Below are positions 15,714 through 25,627 of a stretch of 64,000 bases of DNA, piece after piece (within the stretch, counting starts at the first letter, position 1; every line of letters begins with the position of its first letter). The stretch comes from Streptomyces sp. MspMP-M5 (GTDB taxonomy: Bacteria; Actinomycetota; Actinomycetes; Streptomycetales; Streptomycetaceae). The notes under the pieces were generated by a model. The model saw only the letters and a program-made list of their open reading frames with translations, was not told where the DNA came from and made no database searches. The stretch lies in NCBI RefSeq assembly GCF_000373585.1, contig NZ_KB891908.1, forward strand, positions 1 to 64,000. The letters run 5' to 3'. The position numbers were made by a program, and so were the translations under genes.

Positions 15714-15726
15714 TGACGCTACGTCA
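15714..15726. repeat. 13-mer TGACGCTACGTCA, second copy
   Basis: TGACG-CTA-CGTCA is an inverted repeat identical to 11232-11244. Both copies sit between convergent genes. Here it includes the stop codon of the XdhC gene. Confidence 0.5.
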
Positions 15727-16920
15727 GGCCACCTCGCCGATCCGCCCCACCGGCCGGGAGGTCTCCCGGTGGATGGGGGTGTGCGCGCCGGTCAGCGGGG
15801 CGCCGGTGCCGCCGCGGCGGTTGGCGACGATCTCGGCGGCGATGGAGAGCGCGGTCTCCTCGGGGGTGCGGGCGCCCAGGTCCAGCCCTATGGGCGAGCG
15901 CAGCCGGTTCAGCTCCAGCTCGGTGACTCCGACGTCGCGCAGCCGCTGCTGGCGGTCGAGGTGGGTGCGGCGGGAGCCCATCGCACCGACGTAGGCGACC
16001 GGGAGCTTGAGCGCCCGCTCCAGCAGCGGGATGTCGAACTTGGCGTCGTGGGTGAGGACGCAGAGCACCGCGCGGGAGTCCAGCTGCTGGGAGTCGAGGT
16101 AGCGGTGCGGCCAGTCGACGACGATCTCGTCCGCGTCCGGGAAGCGGGTGCGGGTCGCGAAGACGGGGCGGGCGTCGCAGACCGTGACGTGGTAGCCCAG
16201 GAACTTGCCGACCCTGACCAGCGCGGACGCGAAGTCGATCGCCCCGAAGACGATCATGCGGGGGGCGGGGACGGAGGATTCCACGAGGAGGACGACAGGC
16301 TGCCCGCACTGCGAACCATCCGCGCCGATCTCCAGCGTCGTGGTCCGCCCGGCGTCCAGCAGGGCCCGGGTCTCCTCGACCGCGGTGCGGTCCAGGGCCG
16401 GGTGTCCGCCGAGGCTGCCGGTGTGGCTGCCGTCGGGGCGGACCAGGAGGGCGCGGCCGAGCAGTTCGGCCGGGCCGTCGATGATCCGCGCGACCGCCGC
16501 CGCCTCCCCCGAGACGGCGGCGGCCAGCGCGGTGGCGAGCGTCGCGGCGTTGCTGTCCACCACGTCCACCCCGTCCCCCGTGGCGCCGCCGTCGGCGGCG
16601 GGGGTGCTCGCCCGTATCGGAGTGATGAAGATGTCGATGATTCCGCCGCAGGTCAGGCCCACCGCGAAGGCATCCTCATCGCTGTATCCGAAGCGCTCCA
16701 GGACCGGGCGGCCGGTCTCCAGGGCCTCCTGGCACAGCTCGTAGACCGCCCCCTCCACGCACCCGCCGGAGACCGACCCGATCGCCGTGCCGTCGCTGTC
16801 CACGGCGAGTGCGGCGCCGGGCTGGCGGGGGGCGCTGCCGTTGGTGGCCACGACGGTGGCCACGGCGAAGGTGCGTCCCTGCTCCATCCACCGGTTCAGC
16901 TCGTCGGCGATGTCCAGCAT
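15724..16920 (-). CDS. xdhC: XdhC/CoxI family molybdenum-cofactor maturation protein
   Basis: A 398-residue XdhC-type protein. The N-terminal XdhC_CoxI domain has TFAVATVVATNGSAPRQPGA and GSVSGGCVEGAVYE. The C-terminal Rossmann domain (XdhC_C) has MIVFGAIDFASALVRVGKFL and VLTHDAKFDIPLLERAL, plus YVGAMGSRRTHLDRQQRLR. Family role: it binds Moco, sulfurates or protects it, and inserts it into xanthine dehydrogenase. It is the last gene of the minus-strand purine operon, starting 35 bases after the permease ends. This fits its job for the xanthine dehydrogenase encoded upstream in the same operon. Length is normal. Confidence 0.92.
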   Translation of the reverse strand: MLDIADELNRWMEQGRTFAVATVVATNGSAPRQPGAALAVDSDGTAIGSVSGGCVEGAVYELCQEALETGRPVLERFGYSDEDAFAVGLTCGGIIDIFITPIRASTPAADGGATGDGVDVVDSNAATLATALAAAVSGEAAAVARIIDGPAELLGRALLVRPDGSHTGSLGGHPALDRTAVEETRALLDAGRTTTLEIGADGSQCGQPVVLLVESSVPAPRMIVFGAIDFASALVRVGKFLGYHVTVCDARPVFATRTRFPDADEIVVDWPHRYLDSQQLDSRAVLCVLTHDAKFDIPLLERALKLPVAYVGAMGSRRTHLDRQQRLRDVGVTELELNRLRSPIGLDLGARTPEETALSIAAEIVANRRGGTGAPLTGAHTPIHRETSRPVGRIGEVA

Positions 16921-16954
16921 GTCGGTCTCCTTACGGACGGGGAGCGGGCGGGCG

Positions 16955-18421
16955 CTACTTGACGCCCAGCCACTGCTCGATCGGATGGAGCGAGAAGTAG
17001 ACGAGGAAGATGCCGGTCAGCACCCACATGAAGGCACCGATCTCGCGCCACTTGCCCTGGGCCGCCTTGATGGCGGTGTAGGCGATGACGCCGGCACCGA
17101 CGCCGGTGGTGATCTGGTACGTGAACGGCATCAGGGCCACGGTCAGGAACACCGGGATCGAGGTCGCCCGGTCGCTCCAGTCCACGTGCCCCGCGACACT
17201 CATCATCATCGACCCGATGACGACCAGCGCGGCGGCGGCCACCTGGGCGGGCACGAGCTGGGTGACCGGGGTGAAGAAGAGGCAGGCCGCGAAGAGCAGG
17301 CCGGTGACCACCGAGGACAGGCCGGTGCGGGCGCCCTCCCCGACGCCGCTGGCCGACTCGATGAACACGGTCTGGCCGGAACCGCCGGTCAGGCCGCCGA
17401 TCGCCCCGCCGGCGCCGTCGACGAACAGCGCCTTGGACAGGCCCGGCATGCGGCCCTTGTCGTCGGCGAGCTTGGCCTCGGTGCCGACGCCGATGATGGT
17501 GGCCATGGCGTCGAAGAACCCGGCCAGCACCAGGGTGAAGACGATCATGGTGACGCTGAGGGCGCCGATCGAGCCCCAGCCGCCGAACGCCACATGCCCG
17601 AAGAGCCCGAAGTCCGGCATGGAGACCGCCGAGCCGCCCAGCTCCGGGGGCGTGCCGCCCCAGTCCTTGGCGGTCAGCCCGCCGAACTTGGTGGCCCCGA
17701 TGGCGAGCGCCGAGCCGACGACGATGCCGATCAGGATCGCGCCGGGCACCTTGCGGGCCTGCAGCATGAAGATCAGCAGCAGGGTGATGCAGAAGAACAG
17801 GACCGGCCAGCCGACGAGGTGGCCCGACAGGTCGCTGCCGAGCGTGACCGGGCCGCCGGCGCCCTTGCCGACGAAGCCGGCCTTCACCAGCCCCAGCAGG
17901 GCGACGAACATGCCGATGCCCATGGTGATGGCGTGCTTGAGTGCGAGCGGGATGGCGTTCATGACCATCTCGCGCAGCCCGGTGACGACCAGGAGGCAGA
18001 TGACGACGCCGTACATCACGCACATGCCCATCGCCTGCGGCCAGGTCATGTGCGGGACCACCTGGGTGGTCAGCGCGGCGGAGACGTTGAGGCCGGCGGC
18101 CAGGGCCAGCGGGACCTTGCCGACGAAGCCCATCAGCAGGGTGCAGACCGCGGCGCCCAGTGCGGTGGCGGTCACCAGGGCGGAGTGTTCCAGGGTGTTC
18201 TTGTGGACGTCCTGCACGGTGCCGAGGATCACCGGGTTGAGCAGCAGGATGTAACACATGGCCATGAAGGTGGTGATGCCGCCGCGCGTCTCCCGCGCGA
18301 GGGTCGACCCTCTGTCGGATATGTGGAAGTACCGGTCGAGCCAGGATCGGCCGGCGGGCGGGCGCGAGCCGTCACCCGCGTCTTCCGCTGTGATTCTCGG
18401 CTCGGTGGACTGCTGGGTCAT
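16955..18421 (-). CDS. NCS2 purine permease (AzgA type)
   Basis: A 488-residue permease of the AzgA-like branch of NCS2 (adenine/guanine/hypoxanthine:H+ symporters). Typical blocks: ETRGGITTFMAMCYILLLNP near the N-terminus, GKVPLALAAGLNVSAALTTQ, FFDAMATIIGVGTEAKLAD, and SGQTVFIESASGVGEGARTG. About twelve membrane segments plus two re-entrant strands are expected. It sits between the xanthine dehydrogenase genes and xdhC on the same strand, so it probably imports purine bases for oxidation. The 252-base gap before it may hold its own promoter or an attenuating hairpin (18642-18662). Confidence 0.9.
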   Translation of the reverse strand: MTQQSTEPRITAEDAGDGSRPPAGRSWLDRYFHISDRGSTLARETRGGITTFMAMCYILLLNPVILGTVQDVHKNTLEHSALVTATALGAAVCTLLMGFVGKVPLALAAGLNVSAALTTQVVPHMTWPQAMGMCVMYGVVICLLVVTGLREMVMNAIPLALKHAITMGIGMFVALLGLVKAGFVGKGAGGPVTLGSDLSGHLVGWPVLFFCITLLLIFMLQARKVPGAILIGIVVGSALAIGATKFGGLTAKDWGGTPPELGGSAVSMPDFGLFGHVAFGGWGSIGALSVTMIVFTLVLAGFFDAMATIIGVGTEAKLADDKGRMPGLSKALFVDGAGGAIGGLTGGSGQTVFIESASGVGEGARTGLSSVVTGLLFAACLFFTPVTQLVPAQVAAAALVVIGSMMMSVAGHVDWSDRATSIPVFLTVALMPFTYQITTGVGAGVIAYTAIKAAQGKWREIGAFMWVLTGIFLVYFSLHPIEQWLGVK

Positions 18422-18641
18422 GGTGCCTTACTCCCAAGGTTCACAGGGGCACTCGCGAGGGGGCGAGATTTGGGATGGACTTCGGCTGCACGACCCGGGG
18501 GACGGCCCGAGACGAACGTGGTACTGCCTGCCCGGAGTTGTAGCAGGTCAGCCTGGGGTTGGTGCGGTGGGGGACGCCGGGCGGTGCGCTGAGGAGGTCG
18601 GACCGGACACCCCTTTGTTCGCGCACCGCCCGGAGGGTTCG

Positions 18642-18662
18642 GGGGCCTGGGGAGGCGGCCCC
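18642..18662 (-). terminator. Hairpin between xanthine dehydrogenase and permease genes
   Basis: GGGGCC (18642-18647) and GGCCCC (18657-18662) form a GC hairpin just after the stop of the large-subunit gene. The short stem could act as a partial terminator or attenuator within the operon. Confidence 0.3.
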
Positions 18663-18673
18663 GGGCGGTTCCG

Positions 18674-21064
18674 CTACGTACCCGTCAGGTGCTCGGGACG
18701 TACCGGGGTCCGGTTGAGCTCCAGCCCGGTCGCGTTCCGGATCGCCGCGAGGACGGCCGGGGTGGACGACAGGGTCGGGGCCTCGCCGATGCCGCGCAGC
18801 CCGTACGGGGCGTGCTCGTCGGCGAGTTCGAGGACGTCGACCGGGATGGTCGGTGTGTCGAGGATGGTGGGGATGAGGTAGTCGGTGAAGGAGGGGTTGC
18901 GCACCTTCGCGGTCTTGGGGTCGACGATGATCTCCTCCATCACCGCCACGCCCAGGCCCTGGGTGGTGCCGCCCTGGATCTGGCCGACGACGGAGAGCGG
19001 GTTGAGCGCCTTGCCGACGTCCTGGGCGCAGGCCAGCTCGATCACCTTGACCAGGCCCAGCTCGGTGTCCACCTCGACCACCGCGCGGTGCGCGGCGAAG
19101 GAGTACTGGACGTGACCGTCGCCCTGGCCGGTCTTGAGGTCGAAGGGCACGGTGGGCCGGTGGCGCCACTCCGCCTCGATCTCGACGACCTCGTCCTCCA
19201 GCACGTCGGCCAGGTCCGCGAGGACCTCGCCGCCGTCGGTGACGACCTTGCCGCCCTCCAGGAGGAGTTCGGCGGTCGCCCACGCCGGGTGGTACGTGCC
19301 CATCTTGCGGCGGCCGACCTCCAGCACCTTCTCGCGCACCAGCTCGCAGGCGTTCTTGACGGCGCCGCCGGTGACGTACGTCTGACGCGACGCGGAGGTG
19401 GAGCCGGCCGAGCCCACCTGGGTGTCGGCGGGGTGGATGGTCACCTGGGTGACCCCCAGCTCGGTGCGGGCGATCTGCGCGTGGACGGTGACGCCGCCCT
19501 GGCCGACCTCCGCCATGGCCGTGTGCACGGTGGCGACGGGCTCGCCGCCGAGGATCTCCATGCGGACCTTGGCGGTGGAGTAGTCGTCGAAGCCCTCGGA
19601 GAAGCCGACGTTCTTGATGCCGACCGCGTAGCCGACGCCGCGGACGACGCCCTCGCCGTGCGTGGTGTTGGACAGGCCGCCGGGCAGCTGCCGGACGTCG
19701 GCGCCCTCGCTGGACTCCCACTGGCGCTCGGGCGGCAGCGGCATCGCCTTGACGCGGCGCAGGAGTTCGGCGACCGGAGCCGGGGAGTCGACGGGCTGGC
19801 CCGTCGGCATGATCGTGCCCTGCTCCATGGCGTTGAGCTGCCGGAACTCGACCCGGTCCAGGCCCAGTTTGTCGGCCAGCTTGTCCATCTGCGCCTCGTA
19901 GGCGAAGCACGCCTGGACCGCGCCGAAGCCGCGCATGGCGCCGCAGGGCGGGTTGTTGGTGTAGAGGGCGATGGCCTCGATGTCGACGTCGTCGACCACG
20001 TACGGGCCGACCGACAGGGACGAGGCGTTGCCGACGACGGCCGGCGACGCGGAGGCGTAGGCGCCGCCGTCCAGGACGATCCGGCACTTCATGTGCGTGA
20101 GCTTGCCGTCCTTGGTCGCCCCGTGCTCGTAGTAGAGCTTGGCGGGGTGCCGGTGGACGTGCCCGAAGAACGACTCGAACCGGTTGTAGACGATCTTGAC
20201 CGGCTTGCCGGTGCGCAGCGCCAGGAGGCAGGCGTGGATCTGCATCGACAGGTCCTCGCGGCCGCCGAACGCGCCGCCGACGCCGGAGAGCGTCATCCGC
20301 ACCTTGTCCTCGGGCAGGCCGAGCACCGGCGCGATCTGGCGCAGGTCGGAGTGGAGCCACTGGGTGGCGACGTAGAGGTCGACGCCGCCGTCCTCGGCGG
20401 GCACCGCGAGGCCGGACTCCGGGCCGAGGAACGCCTGGTCCTGCATGCCGAAGGTGTACTCGCCCTTGACGATCACATCGGCGCGCTCGGCGGCGGCCGC
20501 CGCGTCGCCGCGGACGATCGGCTGGCGGTGCACGATGTTCGGGTGCGGGACATGGCCGCTGTGGTGGTCGTCGCGGCCCTCGTGGACGAGGATCGCGTCC
20601 GGCGCCAGGGCGCTCGCCTCGTCGGTGATGACGGGCAGTTCGCGGTACTCGACCTTGATCTTGGCGGCGGCGCGGCGGGCGGTCTCCGGGTGGTCGGCGG
20701 CGACCAGCGCGACCGGCTCGCCGTGGTGGCGGACCTTGCCGTGGGCGAGCACCGGGGTGTCCTGGATCTCCAGGCCGTAGTTCTTCACCTCGGTCGGCAG
20801 GTCGTCGTAGGTGAGGACCGCGTAGACGCCGGGAGTTGCCAGTGCCTCACCCGTGTCGATCGAGACGATCTCGGCGTGCGCGACCGGGGAGCGCAGGAGC
20901 TGGCCCCACAGCATGTCCTCGTGCCACATGTCGGACGAGTAGGCGAACTCGCCGGTGACCTTCAGGGTGCCGTCGGGGCGGAGCGTGGACTCGCCGATGC
21001 CGCCCGAGGTCTGGGACCCCTGGGTGACCTTGGCCGGGATACCGGTGGTGCGTGTGTCTGCCAT
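18674..21064 (-). CDS. xdhB: Xanthine dehydrogenase, molybdopterin-binding large subunit
   Basis: A 796-residue subunit with the xanthine dehydrogenase/aldehyde oxidase fold. The hammerhead domain comes first (LRPDGTLKVTGEFAYSSDMW). The Moco-binding domain includes GVGGAFGGREDLSMQIHACL, NNPPCGAMRGFGAVQACFAY and AEVGQGGVTVHAQIA. The catalytic-glutamate motif, LRGIGEAPTLSSTPAVLAAI, is near the C-terminus. It hydroxylates hypoxanthine/xanthine toward urate, passing electrons through the 2Fe-2S and FAD subunits. I chose ATG 21064 (MADTRTTGIPAKV) because it lies 4 bases after the stop of the 2Fe-2S subunit gene. The order FAD, 2Fe-2S, Mo, permease, XdhC makes one purine operon. The gene symbol varies between species. 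Confidence 0.92.
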   Translation of the reverse strand: MADTRTTGIPAKVTQGSQTSGGIGESTLRPDGTLKVTGEFAYSSDMWHEDMLWGQLLRSPVAHAEIVSIDTGEALATPGVYAVLTYDDLPTEVKNYGLEIQDTPVLAHGKVRHHGEPVALVAADHPETARRAAAKIKVEYRELPVITDEASALAPDAILVHEGRDDHHSGHVPHPNIVHRQPIVRGDAAAAAERADVIVKGEYTFGMQDQAFLGPESGLAVPAEDGGVDLYVATQWLHSDLRQIAPVLGLPEDKVRMTLSGVGGAFGGREDLSMQIHACLLALRTGKPVKIVYNRFESFFGHVHRHPAKLYYEHGATKDGKLTHMKCRIVLDGGAYASASPAVVGNASSLSVGPYVVDDVDIEAIALYTNNPPCGAMRGFGAVQACFAYEAQMDKLADKLGLDRVEFRQLNAMEQGTIMPTGQPVDSPAPVAELLRRVKAMPLPPERQWESSEGADVRQLPGGLSNTTHGEGVVRGVGYAVGIKNVGFSEGFDDYSTAKVRMEILGGEPVATVHTAMAEVGQGGVTVHAQIARTELGVTQVTIHPADTQVGSAGSTSASRQTYVTGGAVKNACELVREKVLEVGRRKMGTYHPAWATAELLLEGGKVVTDGGEVLADLADVLEDEVVEIEAEWRHRPTVPFDLKTGQGDGHVQYSFAAHRAVVEVDTELGLVKVIELACAQDVGKALNPLSVVGQIQGGTTQGLGVAVMEEIIVDPKTAKVRNPSFTDYLIPTILDTPTIPVDVLELADEHAPYGLRGIGEAPTLSSTPAVLAAIRNATGLELNRTPVRPEHLTGT

Positions 21065-21068
21065 GGCG

Positions 21069-21658
<590 letters not shown>

Positions 21659-21659
<1 letters not shown>

Positions 21660-22561
21660 CACGCAACGCCACCCTTCTGAGAAGTGCCCGCACCCGGGCC
21701 GCGGTAGGACTCCCAGGCCCAGGTCAGCGTGCGGCGGGCCATGATGCCGACCGCGTGGCGGCGGTACGAGGCGGTACCGCGCACGTCGTCGATCGGGTTG
21801 CAGGCCGCCGAGCACAGGGCGGCGAACTGCTTGGCGACCGACGGGGTGATGATCCGTCCGTTGTCCCAGAAGCCGCCCTCCTCCAGGGCCGCGTTCAGGA
21901 ACTCCTCGGCGGCCTTGGCCCGGACCGGGGTCGGGGCGGCGGAGCCGATGCCGGTGCGCACCGTGCGGGTATCGGGGTGCAGCGCGAGGCCGAACGCGCA
22001 CACCGCGATGACCATGGCGTTGCGGGTGCCGACCTTGGAGTACTGCTGGGGGCCGTCGGCCTTCGCGACATGCACCGCACGGATCAGCTCGTCGGGCTGG
22101 AGCGCGTTGCGCTTCACGCCCGTGTAGAACGCGTCGATGGGGATGATCCGGGTGCCGCGGGCCGCGGACTCCACCTCGACCTCGGCGCCGGCGGCGAGAA
22201 GGGCGGGGTGCGCGTCACCGGCCGGGGAGGCGGTGCCGAGGTTGCCGCCGACGCCGCCGCGGTTGCGGATCTGCGGGGAGGCGACCGTGTGCGAGGCGAG
22301 CGCGAGGCCCGGCAGCTCGGCGCGCAGGTTCTCCATGATGCGGGTGTACGGGACGGAGGCACCCACACGGACGGCCTGCTCCCCGACCTCCCACTCCTCC
22401 AGGTCGCCGATCCGGTTCAGATCGAGCAGGTACTCCGGGCGGCGGTGGTCGAAGTTGATCTCGACCATCACGTCCGTACCGCCCGCGATGGGCACAGCGG
22501 TAGGGTGCTCAGCCTTGGCGGCGAGCGCCTCCTCCCAGCTGGCGGGGCGAAGGAAGTCCAT
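21659..22561 (-). CDS. Xanthine dehydrogenase, FAD-binding subunit
   Basis: A 300-residue FAD subunit of the CoxM/XdhB type. N-terminal MDFLRPASWEEALAAKAEHP is followed by the flavin-binding motif VPIAGGTDVMVEINF (AGGTxL/D). IRNRGGVGGNLGTASPAGDA is the second FAD motif. A C-terminal CO-dehydrogenase flavoprotein domain completes it. It accepts electrons from the iron-sulfur subunit and passes them to NAD+ or another acceptor. It is the first gene of the minus-strand purine operon and is divergent from the PucR-type regulator. Its promoter lies in the shared 262-bp region. Confidence 0.93.
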
Positions 22562-22646
22562 GGTTGGCCTCTTCTACGAAATGGGGTCGTCCGCTGCTCA
22601 TGGTCGGGACCTCGGGCCCTTGTCGCCATGGCGCCGTTCATGTCTT

Positions 22647-22671
22647 GTTCACGCGGTTGGCCTTAGTGAAC
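22647..22671. promoter_or_regulatory. Inverted repeat in xdh/PucR divergent promoter
   Basis: GTTCAC (22647-22652) and GTGAAC (22666-22671) form a 6-bp inverted repeat with 13 bp between, centred 98 bp from the xdh start and 165 bp from the PucR start. It is a candidate site for the PucR regulator or another purine regulator. Confidence 0.35.
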
Positions 22672-22823
22672 GCGCCCGGCACCCACGCGGTGCAGTCACC
22701 GAAACCATGAAGCGGTTGGCTGGCCATGCCGCCCGTCTTGTAGATTCGAACGAAAGACGAGGGATCGACACCTCGCGGCATTCCACCGGAAACACCAGAC
22801 AGCACAGAACGGCGGGCGAGGTC

Positions 22824-24491
22824 ATGCGGCTCCGCGCACTCCTGGACACACACTCTCTGGGCCTTCGGCTCCTCGGGGGCGAGGAAGAGCTCGACCGTAC
22901 CGTCCGTGGCGTGATGACCACCGACCTGCGGGACCCCAGCCGGTACCTCTCCGGCGGGGAGCTGGTCCTCACCGGCCTGGCCTGGCGCCGGGAGGCGGAG
23001 GACTCCGAGCGGTTCGTCCGCATCCTGGCGGGCGCGGGCGTCGCCGGACTGGCCGCCGGCGAGGCCGAGCTGGGCGCCATCCCCGACGACCTCGTCCAGG
23101 CGTGCGCCCGGCACCGCCTGCCGCTGTTCTCGGTCGACGAGAAGGTCTCGTTCGCCTCGATCACCGAGCACGTCGTCCGGCAGGTCTCCAGTGAGCGGGC
23201 CGGCGACCTGGCCGCCGTGGTGGACCGGCACCGGCGGCTGATGACCTCCGGACCGGCCGGCGGCGGCCCCGAGGTCGTCCTGGACCTGCTCGGCTCCGAC
23301 CTCGACCTGCGCGCCTGGGTGCTCTCCCCCACCGGCCGGCAGATCGCCGGCTCCACACTGGCCGACGCCGGGCCGGAGCTGCCCGCGGAGCTGGGCACCC
23401 GCCTGGCCGGCGAGCACCTGGCCGCCGCCCGCGGCGGCCGCCGCGGCCCGCACCGGACCGCCCTCGCCGGTGCCACCTACTCGCTCTTCCCGATCCGCCA
23501 CGAGGGCCGCGACCTGCGGCAGACGGTGCTCAGCGACTGGCTGCTGGCGGTCGAGGCGGACGCCGGCGACTGGTCCGAGGAGCGCCTGGACCTGCTGCAC
23601 GGCGTCACCCAGCTGATCGCCGTCGAACGGGACCGCCGGGAGGCCGCCCGCACGGTCCGCCGGCGGCTCGCCCAGGAGGTCCTCGAGCTGGTGCAGACCG
23701 GTGCGCCGCCGGCCGAGATCGCCGCCCGGCTGCGGGTGGCGGCCCCGGTGCTGCTGCCCGGCCTGGGCGCCGCCCCGCACTGGCAGATCGTGGTGGCCCG
23801 GGTCGAGTGGGAGGGCGGCGACGTGCCCGGCGGCCCGGTGGCGCAGAGTCTGCTGGAGGAGGTACTGATCGATCCCGGCACGTTCGGCCCGGAGCCGTCG
23901 GACCGGATCGCGGTGGCGCACACCGGCGACGAGGCGGTGGCGCTGGTGCCGCTGCCGGCCGTCCCGGAGGACTCCGCCGACACCGCCGCGACGGACGGCC
24001 TGCACGCCGACCGACTGCTGCGCGCCGTCCAGGAGCCGCTCGCCCGCGGCCTGGCCGACGACGGCCGGCTGACCATCGGCGTCAGCGCCTCGGTGCACTC
24101 GGCCGAGGGGCTGCGCGGCGCCCTGGAGGAGGCCCGGCACGCCCGCCGGGTCGCCGCCGCCCGCCCCGGCCGGGTCTGCGCCGCCGGCCACGAAGAGCTG
24201 GCCTCGCACGTCCTGCTGCTGCCGTTCGTCCCCGACGACGTCCGCCGGGCCTTCACCGCCCGGCTGCTGGACCCGCTGCGGGACTACGACCGCCGCCACC
24301 GCGCCGAGCTGATCCCGACCCTGGAGGCGTTCTTGGACTGCGACGGCTCCTGGACGCGCTGCGCCACCCGCCTGCACCTGCACGTCAACACCCTCCGCTA
24401 CCGCGTCGGCCGGATCGAGCAGCTGACGGGCCGTGACCTCTCGCGCCTGGAGGACAAGCTGGACTTCTTCCTGGCCCTGCGGATGAGCTGA
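22824..24491 (+). CDS. pucR: PucR family transcriptional regulator
   Basis: A 555-residue regulator. An N-terminal PucR ligand-binding domain (about residues 1-125: MRLRALLDTHSLGLRLLGGE, then DLRDPSRYLSGGELVLTGLA) is followed by a GGDEF-related central region. The C-terminal HTH_30 block is FLDCDGSWTRCATRLHLHVN, NTLRYRVGRIEQLTG and LDFFLAL. Family members activate purine catabolic genes when nitrogen is limiting and purines or allantoin are present. It is divergent from the xanthine dehydrogenase operon, its obvious target. I chose ATG 22824 because the family N-terminus begins there; an earlier in-frame start near 22137 would run into the divergent FAD-subunit gene. A GC hairpin terminator follows at 24501. 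Confidence 0.93.
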   Translation: MRLRALLDTHSLGLRLLGGEEELDRTVRGVMTTDLRDPSRYLSGGELVLTGLAWRREAEDSERFVRILAGAGVAGLAAGEAELGAIPDDLVQACARHRLPLFSVDEKVSFASITEHVVRQVSSERAGDLAAVVDRHRRLMTSGPAGGGPEVVLDLLGSDLDLRAWVLSPTGRQIAGSTLADAGPELPAELGTRLAGEHLAAARGGRRGPHRTALAGATYSLFPIRHEGRDLRQTVLSDWLLAVEADAGDWSEERLDLLHGVTQLIAVERDRREAARTVRRRLAQEVLELVQTGAPPAEIAARLRVAAPVLLPGLGAAPHWQIVVARVEWEGGDVPGGPVAQSLLEEVLIDPGTFGPEPSDRIAVAHTGDEAVALVPLPAVPEDSADTAATDGLHADRLLRAVQEPLARGLADDGRLTIGVSASVHSAEGLRGALEEARHARRVAAARPGRVCAAGHEELASHVLLLPFVPDDVRRAFTARLLDPLRDYDRRHRAELIPTLEAFLDCDGSWTRCATRLHLHVNTLRYRVGRIEQLTGRDLSRLEDKLDFFLALRMS

Positions 24492-24500
24492 CGCTCCGTC

Positions 24501-24537
24501 GGACCGGGAGGGAGGGCGGGCCCCGCCCTCCCGGGTC
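24501..24537 (+). terminator. GC-rich hairpin terminator after pucR
   Basis: GGGAGGGCGGG (24510-24520) pairs with CCCGCCCTCCC (24522-24532), and outer bases extend the stem. It starts 10 bases past the stop codon. Confidence 0.65.
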
Positions 24538-24647
24538 CCCCGATCGGGCGGCGTCGCGTCGGCGCCGTTGCCGCGCCCGGCGCACGGCCCGTCGCCCACG
24601 GCGGCCAAACCACCGCGTATCGGCCACCGGGAGCGCCCCGCGCGATT

Positions 24648-24661
24648 GTGAAATCTTTCAC
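24648..24661. promoter_or_regulatory. Perfect palindrome GTGAAA-TC-TTTCAC
   Basis: A 14-bp inverted repeat, notable because this AT-richer island stands out in very GC-rich flanks. It is about 90 bp upstream of the TPR-protein gene start. A dimeric regulator site is likely; which regulator is unknown. Confidence 0.5.
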
Positions 24662-24751
24662 CCACCCCCTTGGCCCGGCGACGGGATTCATGCTGAGATG
24701 CGCCCACTGCATCCTGCATTCCCGCTCAATGGCGCGCTCGGGGAGGGCACT

Positions 24752-25627
24752 GTGGCGGATACCGCCATGTCCGGATCCGCGGATCCCGCGGATTCCATGA
24801 GGTCCGCGGATCAGGTACCGGTCCCGGCACCGCGGCCGGGAGCCGCGCCGGGAGCGGGCGGCCCGTCGGGCGACGATCCTCTGGACCGCGCCGTGTGGCG
24901 GCTGCGCTCCCGGGGCTGCTGGCTCGACGCGGCCGCCCTCCTGGAGCCCCACGCCGCCCGGCAGGCCCCCGCCGCACTGCGCCGCGCCGCGCTCCTGGTG
25001 GAGCGCTGCATGTTCACCGCCGCCGGCTTCGCCGAGGCCGAGGACGCGCTGCGCACCGCGGAGGCACTCGCCGGCGGCGACGGCGAACGCGGCGCCGCGG
25101 CCTGCGAACGCGGCCAACTCGCCTACACCTCAACGGTGTTGGGCGTCCGCGACCGGGCCGACGAGGCACGGTCGGCGCTCGGCCGGGCGGCGGCGCTGCT
25201 GGCCCCCGGCGCGGCCGGCCGCCCGCTGCTGGACTACCGCCGCGGGCTGATGGCCGAGCACCTCGCCGACAGCCCGGACGCCGCCCGCGCCGCCTACCGC
25301 CGCGCCCACGCCGGCGCCGCCGACCAGGGCGACGCCTTACTGCTCTCCTTCACCTGGCGTCACCTGGCCGGACTGGCGCTGCGCGAGGGGGAGTTGGCGG
25401 AGGCCCGGCACGGCTTCACGGAGTCCCTGCGGATCCGCGAGGAGCTGGGTTTCCTGGTCGGCACCGCGCCGGCGCTGGCCGCCCTGGCCGACGCCGTCCC
25501 CGACGACGAGGCGGTCCGCCTGCGCACCGAGGCCGCCCGCCTGTTCCGCCTCATGGGCGGCCTCCCCACCTGGCTCGCCGGCCAGCTGCCCCCGGCCCCA
25601 CCGGAGAAGCCCGACGCGGCGGGCTGA
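24752..25627 (+). CDS. Tetratricopeptide-like helical repeat protein
   Basis: A 291-residue protein, probably cytoplasmic. A disordered Ala/Pro/Gly N-terminal 40 residues is followed by paired amphipathic helices resembling TPRs. Examples are FAEAEDALRTAEALAGGDGE, DEARSALGRAAALLAPGAAG and ELAEARHGFTESLRIREELG. No catalytic motif is seen. TPR proteins usually mediate protein contacts; the partner is unknown. I chose GTG 24752, with GGGAGGG 4 bases upstream, over ATG 24698, which has no ribosome site. A perfect 14-bp palindrome lies in the promoter region. A methyltransferase gene follows on the same strand after a 304-base gap. Confidence 0.65.
   Translation: MADTAMSGSADPADSMRSADQVPVPAPRPGAAPGAGGPSGDDPLDRAVWRLRSRGCWLDAAALLEPHAARQAPAALRRAALLVERCMFTAAGFAEAEDALRTAEALAGGDGERGAAACERGQLAYTSTVLGVRDRADEARSALGRAAALLAPGAAGRPLLDYRRGLMAEHLADSPDAARAAYRRAHAGAADQGDALLLSFTWRHLAGLALREGELAEARHGFTESLRIREELGFLVGTAPALAALADAVPDDEAVRLRTEAARLFRLMGGLPTWLAGQLPPAPPEKPDAAG

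Noticed and set aside
22137..22823. In-frame extension of the PucR gene to an upstream start
   Set aside because: It would overlap the divergent FAD-subunit gene and adds non-conserved residues; the PucR domain begins at ATG 22824.
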